Part shown: positions 1 to 9,243 of the stretch, piece by piece
How positions within the stretch are numbered: the stretch's first letter is position 1
How the letters are laid out: every line of letters starts with the position of its first letter
Assembly (NCBI RefSeq): GCF_005877905.1
Contig: NZ_SWDV01000027.1
Coordinates: 29,948 to 93,947 of the forward strand
Source: Pseudomonas nicosulfuronedens
GTDB taxonomy: Bacteria; Pseudomonadota; Gammaproteobacteria; Pseudomonadales; Pseudomonadaceae
DNA length: 64,000 nt
Reading direction: 5' to 3'
Notes under the pieces: generated by a model
What the model was told of the DNA's origin: nothing
The model's database searches: none
Seen by the model: the letters and a program-made list of their open reading frames with translations, nothing else
Translations under genes and position numbers: made by a program

Positions 1-1
1 T

Positions 2-862
2 GCCCGCCTGCGCTGCCTCGCATGGCTGGCGCTGCTGGCGGCCGGCCTCGGCGAACTGGGTCGCTGGCACTGGCTCGCGGAACTGTGCAGCCACTTCATT
101 CCCCACTATGCAGCCATCCTGCTGCTGGCCGCCGTGTTCCACCGGCGCGACTGGCAAGACGCCCTGTTCCTGCTCGTCGGGATGGGGCTGGCAGCCTGGA
201 GCCTGGCACCCGCTCCAGACGTTTCCAGCCCGAGCGCCGCCGGCCCGCTGCGCCTGTTGGGCTACAACCTGAGAGTGGACAATACCGCTGCCGATGCAGA
301 CGCCCGCTGGCTGGCGACGGTCGATGCAAAAGTGATCTTCGTGACCGAAGCCAGCCACGAATGGGAGACACGATTGCAAGGATTGCCGCCGGGTTGCGCC
401 CGCTATGACGACTCACCCTTCGGCCTGGCGCTATTCAGCCGGGTACCGCTGAAGTCTTGCCGGGTCCTCGGTCTGGGCGGCGCCGCACAGGGCTACCCAT
501 ACATCCGTGCCGAGCTGGCCGACGGCCGGCTGATCTACGGTGTGCATCCACCGCCGCCGCTGGGAGCGAACCTGGCGTTGGCCAGGGACGAATCGCTACG
601 CCAGCTCGCCGCACGGATCAGGGCGGAGAAAGCACCGGTGCTGGTGCTTGGCGACTTCAACAGCAGCCCGTTCTCACCACGCCTGCGCCACTTCATCGAG
701 GCCGCCGGACTGCGCCGCAGCAGCCCCAATGGCCGACCGACCTGGTTGCCTGGCTTGCTGTCGTTGGACCACGCGCTGGTCAGCGCCAGAGCACCAGTGT
801 CCGGTGTGGGAGCCTACGCCTGGCGCGGCTCGGATCACCGTCCCATCTGGATCGACTGGTAG
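2..862 (+). CDS. Endonuclease/exonuclease/phosphatase-family membrane protein, 5' partial
   Basis: The reading frame is open from the left edge, so the true start lies outside the window; the first start-like codon inside (GTG at 134) would cut off hydrophobic sequence. The N-terminal part has two or three membrane segments (about 7-65 of the visible residues), followed by an EEP-fold hydrolase domain. The motifs are in order: LGYNLRVDN (Asn), VTEAS (metal Glu), GVHPPPP (His), GDFNSSP (Asp/Asn), SLDHAL (Asp) and GSDHRP (Ser-Asp-His). These are the metal and catalytic residues of DNase I-like phosphodiesterases. The substrate (nucleic acid, phosphoinositide or other phosphodiester) cannot be told. 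It is convergent with mtnC, with 4 bases between the stop codons. Confidence 0.8.
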   Translation, partial: ARLRCLAWLALLAAGLGELGRWHWLAELCSHFIPHYAAILLLAAVFHRRDWQDALFLLVGMGLAAWSLAPAPDVSSPSAAGPLRLLGYNLRVDNTAADADARWLATVDAKVIFVTEASHEWETRLQGLPPGCARYDDSPFGLALFSRVPLKSCRVLGLGGAAQGYPYIRAELADGRLIYGVHPPPPLGANLALARDESLRQLAARIRAEKAPVLVLGDFNSSPFSPRLRHFIEAAGLRRSSPNGRPTWLPGLLSLDHALVSARAPVSGVGAYAWRGSDHRPIWIDW

Positions 863-866
863 CGTG

Positions 867-1550
867 TCAGAACCGGGCCGGGTCGATCACCGCAAAGCTG
901 GCCACGGTGTCATGGCCTTCCAGCACACCTCCCTCGCGGGCCAGGCCGATGGTCTGCAGGCCTGCCTGCTGCGCGGCGTCCAGCTCCTGAACCACGTCAG
1001 AAAGGAAGAGGATTTCCTCGCCCGGCAGACCGATGGCGGCGGCGATGCGCTGGTAAGACCCGGCCTCCCGCTTGGGCCCGCTGGTGGTGTCGAAGTAACC
1101 CGAGAACAGGGGCGACAGATCGCCGGCCTCGGAGCAGCCGAAGATCAGTTTCTGTGCCTGGATCGAGCCGGAGGAATAGACGTACAGCTGGTAGCCCTCG
1201 GCGTGCCACTGGCGCAGCGCGTCGACGGCATCCGGGTAGACATGGCCCTTGAGCTGGCCGGCACGGTAGCCCTGCTCCCAGACCATGCCCTGCAACGCTT
1301 TGAGCGGCGTGGCCTTGCGGTCCTCGGCGATCCAGCCGAGGAGAATTTCGATGCAGCGTTCGCTGTCAGCATTCGCCTCGCCGCTGTCGGCGCGCACGGC
1401 CGCCAGTTGCTCGGCCACGACCAGCTCGGCGGCGTGCTGGCGCACGTAGTCCGGCAGGTGCGCGGCGGCATAGGGGAAGAGCACGTCGAAAACGAAGCTG
1501 ACCGCGCTGGTGGTGCCTTCGATGTCGGTGAGGATGGCTTTGATGGGCAT
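867..1550 (-). CDS. mtnC: Enolase-phosphatase E1 (methionine salvage)
   Basis: A 227-residue HAD-superfamily enzyme that enolises and dephosphorylates 2,3-diketo-5-methylthiopentyl-1-phosphate to acireductone in the methionine salvage pathway. The N-terminal LTDIEGTT motif carries the nucleophile Asp9 and Glu11 typical of MtnC (most HADs have a second Asp here); a Ser-Gly pair ([10 protein letters not shown]) and the late FLSDV acidic motif complete the site. The ATG at 1550 is chosen because CGGAG stands 5-9 bases upstream and the protein then has the family length; a longer open frame to 1778 runs through REP DNA and is not believable. It is the last gene of the mtnB-mtnD-mtnC group, separated from mtnD by a REP cluster. 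Confidence 0.95.
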   Translation of the reverse strand: MPIKAILTDIEGTTSAVSFVFDVLFPYAAAHLPDYVRQHAAELVVAEQLAAVRADSGEANADSERCIEILLGWIAEDRKATPLKALQGMVWEQGYRAGQLKGHVYPDAVDALRQWHAEGYQLYVYSSGSIQAQKLIFGCSEAGDLSPLFSGYFDTTSGPKREAGSYQRIAAAIGLPGEEILFLSDVVQELDAAQQAGLQTIGLAREGGVLEGHDTVASFAVIDPARF

Positions 1551-1577
1551 GGAAACTCCGGCGCAGCGATGGCATTC

Positions 1578-1695
1578 GTAGGAACGGACTGAAGTCCGCG
1601 ATAGCCCGGCAGCGGCAGGGCAAAGGCATCGCGGAGAAGCTCCGCTCCTACGAAGAGCACCACGTCTTGCCGTAGGAGCGGACCTTGTCCGCGAA
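1578..1695. repeat. Cluster of three family-A REP units with different stems
   Basis: The mtnD-mtnC gap holds three REP units: 1578-1601 (+), 1629-1651 (inverted) and 1672-1695 (+). All keep the GTAGGA head and GCGAA-like tail, but the hairpin stems differ (CGGACT/AGTCCG, GCGGAG/CTCCGC, GCGGAC/GTCCGC) and each remains self-complementary. The usual window version has the stem GCGAGC/GCTCGC. Such elements act as mRNA-stabilising or transcription-attenuating hairpins in other bacteria; here they would sit in the mtn transcript between mtnD and mtnC. Confidence 0.85.
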
Positions 1696-1722
1696 TCCCC
1701 GGCGATGCCGGGGCATAAGCGG

Positions 1723-2268
1723 TCAGTCTTCCAGCAGCGGAAACCGCCTGGCGATCTCGTCGCCGGTGAACTTCGCAACCCAGCCCTCAGCGTTGTTGAA
1801 CAGGCGGATGGCGACGAAGTGCGGGCGCTCGCCCATGTCGAACCAGTGGCGGGTGCCGGCGGGCACCGAGATCAGGTCGTTCTTCTCGCATTGCACGGCG
1901 TAGACGTGGTCCTCGATGTGCAGGGTGAACAGGCCCCGGCCGGCGACGAAGAAACGTACTTCGTCCTCGCCATGGCGGTGCTCGTCGAGGAACTTCGCGC
2001 GCAGCTCGTCCTTTTGCGGATGGTCGGCGGTGAGGCTGACCACGTCGACGGTGACGTAGCCCTCTTCTTCCTGCAAACGGCGAATCTCGTGCTGGTAGGC
2101 GGCGATCACTTCTTCCTGGCTGGCGCCGGGGACGATGGGGGCGTTGGCCGCCCAGCGCTGGAAACGCACGCCCAGCTCGCCGAGGGTGGAAGCGATGTCC
2201 TCGGCGTGGGTCAGCAGCTTCAGTGGCTGCTCGGGGTTGGATTCGTGGTAGACGGTCAGGCTGCTCAT
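1723..2268 (-). CDS. mtnD: Acireductone dioxygenase
   Basis: A 181-residue cupin that cleaves acireductone with O2 to give 2-keto-4-methylthiobutyrate and formate (Fe form) in methionine salvage. The metal-binding cupin motif is visible: His97 and His99 with Glu103 ([12 protein letters not shown]), and His141 in GTRHWF. Length matches the family. The ATG at 2268 gives the conserved N-terminus; the longer open frame upstream to 2418 runs into mtnB and is a shadow. It lies 47 bases after mtnB and is probably co-transcribed with it. Confidence 0.95.
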   Translation of the reverse strand: MSSLTVYHESNPEQPLKLLTHAEDIASTLGELGVRFQRWAANAPIVPGASQEEVIAAYQHEIRRLQEEEGYVTVDVVSLTADHPQKDELRAKFLDEHRHGEDEVRFFVAGRGLFTLHIEDHVYAVQCEKNDLISVPAGTRHWFDMGERPHFVAIRLFNNAEGWVAKFTGDEIARRFPLLED

Positions 2269-2315
2269 GGTCGTTGTCCTTCTGGGCTTTTTTCTCAAAA
2301 GCGGGCCGGATTCGC

Positions 2316-2942
2316 TCAGCGCGTGCCGCCGCGAAGGCTCAGTACTTTCAGTTCGCATTCGAAGAGGAACTCGAAGGCTTCGATCTGGCGCAGGGCATCG
2401 GCCATGCGTGGGCCCCAAGTGTACAGGCCGTGGCCGCGGATCAGGTAACCGGGGCAGTCCGGATGCGCCTCCAGCCAGGGCTGCACCTTGGCAGCCAGGC
2501 GGGCGATGTCCTGATCATTGTCGAAGATTGGCACGGTGACGCGGACTTCATGGGTGGTGACGCCGCTGAAGGCTTTCTGCAGTTCGTAGTCTTGCAGCTC
2601 CAGGCGGTCGCCGGCGGTCAGGCGCGACAGCACGGTGGCGTTGACCGAATGGGTGTGCAGCACCGCACCGATCTCCGGGCGCCAGGCGTAGAGCTGGGTG
2701 TGCAGCAGGGTTTCCGCCGAAGGCTTCTTGCCCGGCTCCAGGCTATTGCCGGCCAGGTCGGTTTCCAGCACATCGTCCTCGCCGAGCTGCCCCTTGTGCT
2801 TGCCCGAAACGGTGAGCAGCGCGCGGTCGGCCGCCAGGCGCGCCGAGTAGTTGCTGCTGGTGGCCGGCGACCAGCCACGGCCATAGAGGAAGCGACCGGC
2901 GTCGATGATCTGCCGGGTCAGCTGTTCACGGGTGTCGTTCAT
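2316..2942 (-). CDS. mtnB: Methylthioribulose-1-phosphate dehydratase
   Basis: A 208-residue class II aldolase-fold zinc enzyme that dehydrates 5-methylthioribulose-1-phosphate to the diketo intermediate used by MtnC. Diagnostic pieces: GRGWSPATSSNYSARL near residue 22, the zinc pair in LHTHSVNATVLSR, and GHGLYTWG. The ATG at 2942 lies within the 3' end of the upstream MFS gene (17-base overlap), suggesting translational coupling. mtnB, mtnD and mtnC are together here; mtnA, mtnP and the final transaminase are not in the window. Confidence 0.95.
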   Translation of the reverse strand: MNDTREQLTRQIIDAGRFLYGRGWSPATSSNYSARLAADRALLTVSGKHKGQLGEDDVLETDLAGNSLEPGKKPSAETLLHTQLYAWRPEIGAVLHTHSVNATVLSRLTAGDRLELQDYELQKAFSGVTTHEVRVTVPIFDNDQDIARLAAKVQPWLEAHPDCPGYLIRGHGLYTWGPRMADALRQIEAFEFLFECELKVLSLRGGTR

Positions 2943-4086
2943 GCGGGTCCTCGTTCAGACGGGTCCAGATGATGAAGGCGGCGGCCAGCGCAGCGATGCT
3001 GGCGATGGAGAAAGTCCAGACCGGGCCCAGGCTACCCCAGCTGTAGCCGGAGTAAAGCGCGCCCAGCGCACCGCCGGTCCCCGCCAGTGCGGCATAGAGC
3101 GCCTGGCCCTGGCCCTGCTGGCGCGCCTGGAAGCTGCGCTGGACGAAATGGATGGCGGCGGCGTGGAAGCTGCCGAAGGTCGCTGCGTGCAGCAACTGGG
3201 CGAACAGCAATACCGGCAGGTGCCCGGCCAGTGTGCCCAGCAAAAGCCAGCGCAAGGCCGCCAGCAGGAAGCTCGCCACCAGCACCTGGCGCAGCGAGAA
3301 GCGCTTGAGCAGGCGCGGCATGACCAGGAACAGCAGTACCTCGGCCACTACACCCAGCGCCCAGAGCTGGCCGATCAGCCCGCGGGGGTAGCCGAGCGCT
3401 TCCAGGTGCAGGGTCAGGAAGGTGTAGTACGGGCCATGGGACAGCTGCATCAGGCACACGCACAGATAGAAGGCGAGCACGCCGGGCTTGAGCAGTTGCT
3501 GGAGGAAGCCCCCGGCGTTGGCCTCGTCTTGCCGCGCCGGCGGCTGGGCGTTCGGCACCCACCAGCTGGCGCCGACGATGCCGAGCATGATCGCCAGCAG
3601 CGCCAGCGGGTAGGCGTCCAGGCTGGCGAACTCGAACAGCCAGCCCAGGCCGACCACGGTGCAGATGAAGCCGATGGAGCCCCACAGGCGGATACGGCTG
3701 TAGCTCTCGGTGCGCCCGCTCAGGTGCGCCAGGGTGATCACTTCGAACTGTGGCAGCACCGCGTGCCAGAAGAACGCGTGTCCGGCCATGATCAACGCCA
3801 GCCACGCGTAGCGGTGGCCGAGGAAGATGCCGGAGAAGCACAACGCCGTGCACACCGCGCCAAAGCGCACGATGGCCAGCCGTTGGCCGCTGCGGTCGCC
3901 CAGCCAGCCCCACAGGTTCGGCGCCACGCAGCGCATCAGCATGGGGATGGCGACCAGCTCGCCGATCCGCGCGCTGGAAAAGCCCAGGTGATGGAAATAC
4001 AGCGCGAGGAACGGCGCCGTTCCGCCCAACAGGCAGAAGTAGAAGAAGTAGAAACTGGACAGCCGCCAGTAGGGAACCTGCGTCAT
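2926..4086 (-). CDS. MFS transporter (HcaT/PPP-like) of the methionine salvage operon
   Basis: A 386-residue, 12-helix major facilitator protein. The N-terminus (MTQVPYWRLSSFYFFYF) and the loop-2 motif GWLGDRSGQR fit the phenylpropionate permease-like MFS_1_like branch. It precedes and overlaps mtnB, so it is probably translated with the salvage genes. I infer transport of a methylthio compound or export of a pathway by-product, but no substrate is shown by sequence. It starts 55 bases beyond the aroC stop, on the same strand. Confidence 0.85.
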   Translation of the reverse strand: MTQVPYWRLSSFYFFYFCLLGGTAPFLALYFHHLGFSSARIGELVAIPMLMRCVAPNLWGWLGDRSGQRLAIVRFGAVCTALCFSGIFLGHRYAWLALIMAGHAFFWHAVLPQFEVITLAHLSGRTESYSRIRLWGSIGFICTVVGLGWLFEFASLDAYPLALLAIMLGIVGASWWVPNAQPPARQDEANAGGFLQQLLKPGVLAFYLCVCLMQLSHGPYYTFLTLHLEALGYPRGLIGQLWALGVVAEVLLFLVMPRLLKRFSLRQVLVASFLLAALRWLLLGTLAGHLPVLLFAQLLHAATFGSFHAAAIHFVQRSFQARQQGQGQALYAALAGTGGALGALYSGYSWGSLGPVWTFSIASIAALAAAFIIWTRLNEDPHERHP

Positions 4087-4141
4087 CGGCGGCGCGACGA
4101 GCCCTTCGCGAGCCGTGAGGCTCGCGGAGGGCCCAGGTCGA

Positions 4142-5233
4142 TCAGAGCTGGCCGAGGACCGGGGTGCCGACCTTCACGTCGGCATTCTGCGCACGGTGGC
4201 GCAGCAGATGGTCGAGCAGCACGATGGCCATCATCGCCTCGGCGATGGGGGTCGCGCGGATGCCCACGCAGGGGTCGTGGCGGCCCTTGGTGATCACGTC
4301 CACCGGGTCGCCGTTCACGTCGATGGAACGACCGGGGGTGGTGATGCTGGAGGTCGGCTTGAGCGCCAGGTGGGCAATGATCGGCTGGCCGGAGGAGATA
4401 CCGCCGAGGATGCCGCCAGCGTTGTTCGAGAGGAACCCCTCGGGAGTCAGCTCATCGCGGTGCTCGGTGCCGCGCTGGGCAACGCTGGCGAAGCCGGCGC
4501 CGATTTCCACGCCCTTCACCGCGTTGATGCTCATCAGCGCGTGGGCCAGTTCGGCGTCCAGGCGGTCGAAGATCGGCTCGCCCAGGCCCGGCGGCACGCC
4601 TTCGGCGACCACGGTGATCTTCGCGCCCACCGAATCCTGGTCACGGCGCAGCTGGTCCATGTAGGCCTCCAGCTCCGGCACCTTGTCCGGGTCGGGGCTG
4701 AAGAAGGCGTTGTCTTCGACGCTGTCCCAGGTCTTGAAGGGGATTTCGATCGGGCCGAGCTGGCTCATATAGCCGCGCACGGTGATGCCCATGCCCGCCA
4801 GCACCTTCTTGGCGATGGCGCCGGCGGCCACGCGCATGGCGGTCTCGCGCGCCGAGGAACGGCCGCCGCCACGGTAGTCGCGGATGCCGTACTTGTGGTG
4901 GTAGGTGTAGTCGGCGTGGGCCGGGCGGAACAGGTCCTTGATCGCCGAGTAGTCCTTGGACTTCTGGTCGGTGTTGCGGATCAGCAGGCCGATGGGAGTA
5001 CCGGTGGTCTTGCCCTCGAACACACCGGAGAGGATTTCCACCTCGTCGGCTTCCTGGCGCTGGGTGGTGTGGCGGCTGGTACCGGGCTTGCGGCGGTCCA
5101 GGTCGCGCTGCAGGTCTTCCAGGGAAATCTCCAGGCCGGGCGGGCAGCCGTCGACGATGGCGACCAGCGCCGGGCCGTGGCTTTCGCCAGCGGTGGTGAC
5201 GGTGAACAGCTTGCCGTAGGTGTTGCCGGACAT
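4142..5233 (-). CDS. aroC: Chorismate synthase
   Basis: A 363-residue enzyme converting 5-enolpyruvylshikimate-3-phosphate to chorismate with reduced FMN, the last common step of aromatic biosynthesis. It starts [20 protein letters not shown], has the [10 protein letters not shown] signature and ends [10 protein letters not shown]; full family length. The ATG at 5233 is the conserved start, and an in-frame extension to 5326 has no family support. A very long open frame on the other strand (4115 to 6397) is a GC-driven shadow that fuses into the next real gene. Confidence 0.98.
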   Translation of the reverse strand: MSGNTYGKLFTVTTAGESHGPALVAIVDGCPPGLEISLEDLQRDLDRRKPGTSRHTTQRQEADEVEILSGVFEGKTTGTPIGLLIRNTDQKSKDYSAIKDLFRPAHADYTYHHKYGIRDYRGGGRSSARETAMRVAAGAIAKKVLAGMGITVRGYMSQLGPIEIPFKTWDSVEDNAFFSPDPDKVPELEAYMDQLRRDQDSVGAKITVVAEGVPPGLGEPIFDRLDAELAHALMSINAVKGVEIGAGFASVAQRGTEHRDELTPEGFLSNNAGGILGGISSGQPIIAHLALKPTSSITTPGRSIDVNGDPVDVITKGRHDPCVGIRATPIAEAMMAIVLLDHLLRHRAQNADVKVGTPVLGQL

Positions 5234-5356
5234 GCGAGGCTCCGCGAAAAGGCTGGGATTCGAAAAGGCCGAGCAGTATACCTGCGTCAATCCGCCCTGC
5301 GAACCTTCGCCGCCCGCGAGGATCAAAGCGCCATCAGCCCCATCGCGAAGTCCTCG

Positions 5357-6397
5357 ATGCGCCGTCTTGCCCTGTTCTGCCTCTACCTGTTCGCCGGCCT
5401 CGCCTCCTCAGTGGCCCTGGCCGCCCCCACCAGCATCCTGCAACGCCCCTATGACCTGGACACAGGCCACGGTGTGCTGCGCGGTACCCTGCTGCTACCC
5501 CAGTCGCCTTCGCCCCAGAGCCCGCCGCCCGTGGCCCTGCTGATCGCCGGCTCCGGCCCCACCGACCGCGACGGCAACAATCCCGAGGGCGGGCAGAACG
5601 CCTACCTGCGCAAGCTGGCCGAAGCGCTGGCGGAGAACGGCATCGCCAGCGTGCGCTATGACAAGCGCGGTGTAGCCCGCAGCCTGCCGGCGGCGCCGCG
5701 CGAGGAAGAGCTCAGCGTCGAGGCCTACGTCAGCGATGTGGTGGCGTGGAGCGACAAGCTGGCCCACGACCCACGCTTCGGCCGGCAGATTCTCATCGGC
5801 CACAGCGAAGGCGCGCTGATCGCCAGCCTCGCTGCGCCGCAAACCCACGCCGAGGCACTGGTTTCCCTGGCCGGCAGCGCCCGCCCGATCGGCGACGTGC
5901 TGCGCGAACAGCTGCAGGGCCGGCTGGCCCCGCCACTGCTGGCGCAGGCCGACCAGCTGATCGACGGCCTGCAGGCCGGGCAACTGCAACCCAAGGTGCC
6001 AGAGCCACTGAAAGTGCTGTTCCGCCCCAGCGTGCAGCCCTACCTGATCTCGCTGTTCCGCCAGGACCCGGCCCGAGCATTCGCCATGCTCAAGCTGCCC
6101 ACCCTGATCCTGCAGGGCACCAACGACATCCAGGTCGGCGTCGAGGACGCGCAGGCGCTCAAGCGCGCCAAGCCCGACAGCGACTTCCACCTGATTTCGG
6201 GGATGAACCACATCCTGCGCATCGTTCCGACCAGCGGTCCGCAGCAACTCGCCTCCTACAACAACCCCAATCTGCCGCTGGCCCGCGAGCTGGTGGAGCG
6301 CGTCAGCGCCTTTATCCAGAAGGCCCAGGGCCTGCCGGGCGGCACCTTGGCGGAATCTGGAGCGACCGTCTCAAGAAATGCGCCGGTGCGTCGATAA
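5357..6397 (+). CDS. Secreted alpha/beta hydrolase
   Basis: A 346-residue serine hydrolase with a signal peptide ([23 protein letters not shown], cleavage after ALAA). It has the oxyanion region [14 protein letters not shown], the nucleophile elbow GHSEG, a late acidic residue in [11 protein letters not shown], and the catalytic His in SGMNHILR. This layout fits the dienelactone hydrolase/peptidase S9-like group of exported esterases. The ATG at 5357 is taken because it begins the signal peptide; the ribosome site is weak. It is divergent from aroC with 123 bases between. Substrate unknown. From memory the PAO1 counterpart is PA1680. Confidence 0.85.
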   Translation: MRRLALFCLYLFAGLASSVALAAPTSILQRPYDLDTGHGVLRGTLLLPQSPSPQSPPPVALLIAGSGPTDRDGNNPEGGQNAYLRKLAEALAENGIASVRYDKRGVARSLPAAPREEELSVEAYVSDVVAWSDKLAHDPRFGRQILIGHSEGALIASLAAPQTHAEALVSLAGSARPIGDVLREQLQGRLAPPLLAQADQLIDGLQAGQLQPKVPEPLKVLFRPSVQPYLISLFRQDPARAFAMLKLPTLILQGTNDIQVGVEDAQALKRAKPDSDFHLISGMNHILRIVPTSGPQQLASYNNPNLPLARELVERVSAFIQKAQGLPGGTLAESGATVSRNAPVRR

Positions 6398-6446
6398 ACC
6401 ACGGGAGAGCCCTGGCCACGCCCGCCAGGCCCCGAGGTAGATCCCC

Positions 6447-7226
6447 ATGACCGAAGCCGAACAGACCGCCGTCGCCGCCGACGAGGCCGCCGCCCGCCCG
6501 CACCCATGGGCCGAGCTTGCGCCGGAACACTATCGCCTGCTGCGCCTGGCGCCGTTGCCCACCGATCGCACCACGGGTGCGCGGCCGTTGCGTTTTGTCC
6601 AATTCGGCCGGGTGGAACGCCACAACGCCGAGCAGAGCCTGCTGCGCCTGACGGTTCAGGTGCCCGGCCTGGTGCTGCGCAAGGAAGTGAACCTGCTGGA
6701 GGTCTGGGCGGACCACCGCAACAAGGAAGTGCGCTTCGGCGCCGATTCAGGCTTCGCCACCGAACCGCTGAACCGCGGCCTCGGGCGCTTCCTGCTGGCC
6801 CAGGGGGTGGCCTGGGCGAAAAAGAAGTGGTCGCACTACCGCGTCGAGGGCGGCGCGCTGGCGATGAAGGACGCGCCCAATGAAGAGGCCCGGCAGCGCC
6901 GCGACCACTTCCTGCGCGCCCAGGGCTTCGATGTGATCTACGAGGATTCGCGGCTGCTGAAGGCACGCTACAGCGTCGGTAGGGTCAGCGAACTGTATGA
7001 CGACTGGCACAAGGACAAGGTGCAGATTCTGCCGCTGCTGGAGGCCGGCTCCATGCTGGAACAGGCCGACCAGAACCTCGCCACCCAGTCCAACGAGATC
7101 CGCCGGCTGGAGCAGCGCATCGAAACCTTCCGCCGCGATGACACCAGCCTGCGCTTCACCATCGCCTGCCTGACGGTGTTCGCCGTATTCCAGGCCGGGC
7201 TGCTGATCTGGATCGCCACGCACTAG
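6447..7226 (+). CDS. GNAT-like domain protein with C-terminal membrane anchor
   Basis: A 259-residue protein not assigned to a named family. Residues about 45-175 look like a GNAT acetyltransferase fold: LLEVWADHRNKEVR, then NRGLGRFLLAQGVAWAKKKW resembling the cofactor-binding helix, and RRDHFLRAQGFDV resembling the last GNAT strand. Residues about 190-235 are coiled-coil-like, and the end (FTIACLTVFAVFQAGLLIWIATH) is one membrane helix with almost nothing after it, a tail anchor. The arrangement predicts a cytoplasmic domain held at the inner membrane. It follows the hydrolase by 49 bases on the same strand. Whether it acetylates anything is unknown. Confidence 0.7.
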   Translation: MTEAEQTAVAADEAAARPHPWAELAPEHYRLLRLAPLPTDRTTGARPLRFVQFGRVERHNAEQSLLRLTVQVPGLVLRKEVNLLEVWADHRNKEVRFGADSGFATEPLNRGLGRFLLAQGVAWAKKKWSHYRVEGGALAMKDAPNEEARQRRDHFLRAQGFDVIYEDSRLLKARYSVGRVSELYDDWHKDKVQILPLLEAGSMLEQADQNLATQSNEIRRLEQRIETFRRDDTSLRFTIACLTVFAVFQAGLLIWIATH

Positions 7227-7274
7227 GCGCGGATTGCCGTCGATGGCCCGCGCCGAGTGAGCCCGGAGTTTTTT

Positions 7275-7352
7275 GTAGGAGCGAGCTTGCTCGCGAACCG
7301 GCCAAGCACCGGGGTAACCGGTAAATCCGTTCGCGAGCAAGCTCGCTCCTAC
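7275..7352. repeat. Inverted pair of family-A REPs (BIME)
   Basis: Two head-to-head copies of GTAGGAGCGAGCTTGCTCGC, the second inverted and ending CTCCTAC, flank a 30-base spacer. The pair lies between two convergent genes (GNAT-like protein and prmB), the usual place for a Pseudomonas BIME, where it can form a long hairpin in both transcripts. Confidence 0.92.
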
Positions 7353-7377
7353 AGGTTCACCCCACTTGCGGAGCGGA

Positions 7378-8292
7378 TCAGGCCTTCACCCGTGCCTTGA
7401 ACAGGTCCTGATGCTCACGGCACTGCTGCGCCGAGAGCAGGAATACGCCATGGCCGCCGTACTCGAAGTCGAGCCAGGTGAAGTCCACTTCCGGGTACAA
7501 CGCCGTCACATGCACCTGGCTGTTGCCCACTTCCACCACCAGGGTGCCGCGTTCGGTCAGGTGGTCCGCGGCCTCTGCCAGCATCCGCCGCACCAGGTCC
7601 AGACCGTCATTGCCACAGGCCAGGCCCAGTTCCGGCTCATGGTGGTATTCGGCGGGCATGTCGGCGAAGTCTTCCGCGTCGACATAGGGCGGGTTCGACA
7701 CGATCAGGTCGAAGCGCTGGCCCGGCAGGCCTTCGAAGCCATCGCCCTGCACGGTATAGACGCGCTCGCCCAGTTCGTGGCGCTCGATGTTGATGTTGGC
7801 CACTTCCAGGGCGTCGAACGACAAATCGCCCAGCACCACTTCGGACTCCGGGAAGGCGCTGGCGCAGGCGATGCCGATGCAGCCCGAGCCGGTGCACAGG
7901 TCCAGGATTCGCGCGGGATCGTGCGCCAGCCAGGGCTCGAAGCGGCGTTCGATCAATTCGGCAATCGGGGAACGCGGCACCAGTACGCGCTCGTCCACCA
8001 CGAAGGGCATGCCGCAGAACCAGGCTTCGCCCAGCAGGTAGGCGGTGGGCACGCGCTCGTCGATGCGCCGACGCAGCAGGTGCATCAGGTATTCGCGCTC
8101 CTCGTCCTCGAGGCGGCAGTCCAGGTAGGCATCGGCCATTTCCCAGGGCAGGTGCAGCGCACCCAGCACCAGTTGGCGGGCTTCGTCCCAGGCATTGTCG
8201 GTACCGTGGCCAAAGAACAGTTCCTCGGCGTGGAAGCGGCTGACGGCCCAGCGGATATGGTCACGCAGGGTCAGCAAACGGGATTCGGTCAC
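7378..8292 (-). CDS. prmB: 50S ribosomal protein L3 glutamine methyltransferase
   Basis: A 304-residue SAM-dependent N5-glutamine methyltransferase that modifies ribosomal protein L3. Motif I is [14 protein letters not shown] and the substrate-Gln motif is VSNPPYVD, shared with PrmC/HemK; the N-terminal helical domain and length fit PrmB rather than PrmC. The start is taken as GTG at 8292 because GAGGA stands 7 bases upstream and the protein then begins [20 protein letters not shown], the usual PrmB start; a frame up to 8316 has no ribosome site. Confidence 0.92.
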   Translation of the reverse strand: MTESRLLTLRDHIRWAVSRFHAEELFFGHGTDNAWDEARQLVLGALHLPWEMADAYLDCRLEDEEREYLMHLLRRRIDERVPTAYLLGEAWFCGMPFVVDERVLVPRSPIAELIERRFEPWLAHDPARILDLCTGSGCIGIACASAFPESEVVLGDLSFDALEVANINIERHELGERVYTVQGDGFEGLPGQRFDLIVSNPPYVDAEDFADMPAEYHHEPELGLACGNDGLDLVRRMLAEAADHLTERGTLVVEVGNSQVHVTALYPEVDFTWLDFEYGGHGVFLLSAQQCREHQDLFKARVKA

Positions 8293-8414
8293 GGCAGCAG
8301 TCCTCGCAGCTCGCAAAAAAGGGGCGCATTCTAGCTCAGCAGGGAACCTCTGGGGCGCCTCCGGGCAGTTCCTGAGAAGAATGCCAATACCACTTTGGCG
8401 CGAGTTCGCAAAGA

Positions 8415-8443
8415 TTCACAGCGGACGCGTTACGGCCCACAAT
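8415..8443 (+). promoter_or_regulatory. Possible sigma-70 promoter of the isochorismatase-fold gene
   Basis: TTCACA and CACAAT are separated by 17 bases and lie 31 bases before the ATG at 8474. Both hexamers are only partial matches. The gene is divergent from prmB across a 181-base gap, so it needs its own promoter. Confidence 0.35.
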
Positions 8444-8473
8444 GAGTGAACATGCATTTACAGGAGTCGTGAC

Positions 8474-9070
8474 ATGTCCCATCCGCTCAGCATGCTGCAG
8501 ATCAGTGGGCGCGGATATCCGCCGGCCACCCTGCGCCAGAGCACTCTGTTGATCATCGATGCCCAGGAGGAGTACCGCAGCGGCGTACTGGCGCTGCCCG
8601 ACCTGGACGCCGCGGTGGCGCAGATTCGCCTGCTGCTGGAGGCGGCCCGGAACATGGGCACCCCGATCGTCCACGTGCACCATCTGGGCGTGGTCGGCGG
8701 CCTGCTCGACCCGCAGGGCCCGCGCGGCCGCTTCCTCCCCGAGCTGGCTCCGTTGCCGGGCGAGGTGGTGGTGGACAAGCGCCTGCCCAACGCCTTCGCC
8801 GGCACCGACCTGCATGACCGCCTGCAGGCCAGCGGCCGCCTGGACCTGATCGTCTGCGGGTTCATGACCCACTCCAGCATCAGCACCACCGTCCGCGCCG
8901 CCAAGGATTACGGCTACCGCTGCACCCTGGTGGATGCGGCCTGCGCCACCCGCGACATCCCCACTCCCGAAGGTGGCGTGCTCGCGGCCCGCGACCTGCA
9001 CCGAGCGGAAATCGCCGCCCTGGGCGACAACTTCGCCGCCGTGGTCGCACAGGCCCAGGCGCTGGTGTGA
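8474..9070 (+). CDS. Isochorismatase-fold hydrolase with Ser at the catalytic Cys site
   Basis: A 198-residue cysteine-hydrolase/isochorismatase superfamily protein. Asp29 (LLIIDAQEEY) and Lys102 (VVDKRLPNAF) match two members of the Asp-Lys-Cys triad, and the cis-peptide/nucleophile loop is CGFMTHSSIS. In the usual G-x-x-T-x-x-C pattern the Cys position is Ser135, although Cys128 stands just before the Gly. Nicotinamidase-type members need the Cys; true isochorismatases such as PhzD and EntB lack it. The activity may therefore be non-amidase. The ATG at 8474 follows an AGGAG at 8461-8465. From memory the PAO1 counterpart is PA1677. Confidence 0.82.
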   Translation: MSHPLSMLQISGRGYPPATLRQSTLLIIDAQEEYRSGVLALPDLDAAVAQIRLLLEAARNMGTPIVHVHHLGVVGGLLDPQGPRGRFLPELAPLPGEVVVDKRLPNAFAGTDLHDRLQASGRLDLIVCGFMTHSSISTTVRAAKDYGYRCTLVDAACATRDIPTPEGGVLAARDLHRAEIAALGDNFAAVVAQAQALV

Positions 9071-9243
9071 AGCCATTCGTCCCGACGGGCGGCAACGACA
9101 AGCGCCCGGGGTTAGGCTCAGCTTAGGCGCGAAAGCCCGCGAACCCGCTCACCCAGTGGGTTCGCCGCGCTTCCCGACCCTGGGGTTGGAACCCCACCCC
9201 TCCCCACCGGTCATAGCCTCGTTCAACAGATGAGGAAGTCGGG

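Noticed and set aside
4115..5356. Upstream in-frame extension of the alpha/beta hydrolase across aroC
   Set aside because: It is antisense to aroC and the real start is the signal peptide at 5357.
7275..7352. REP clusters as a CRISPR array
   Set aside because: Copies are palindromic, paired in inverted orientation and dispersed, with no regular spacers or cas genes.
9139..9195. GCGAACCC/GGGTTCGC and GGGGTT/AACCCC hairpins as terminator or riboswitch
   Set aside because: No T-run and no recognised aptamer; they may be degenerate repeats.
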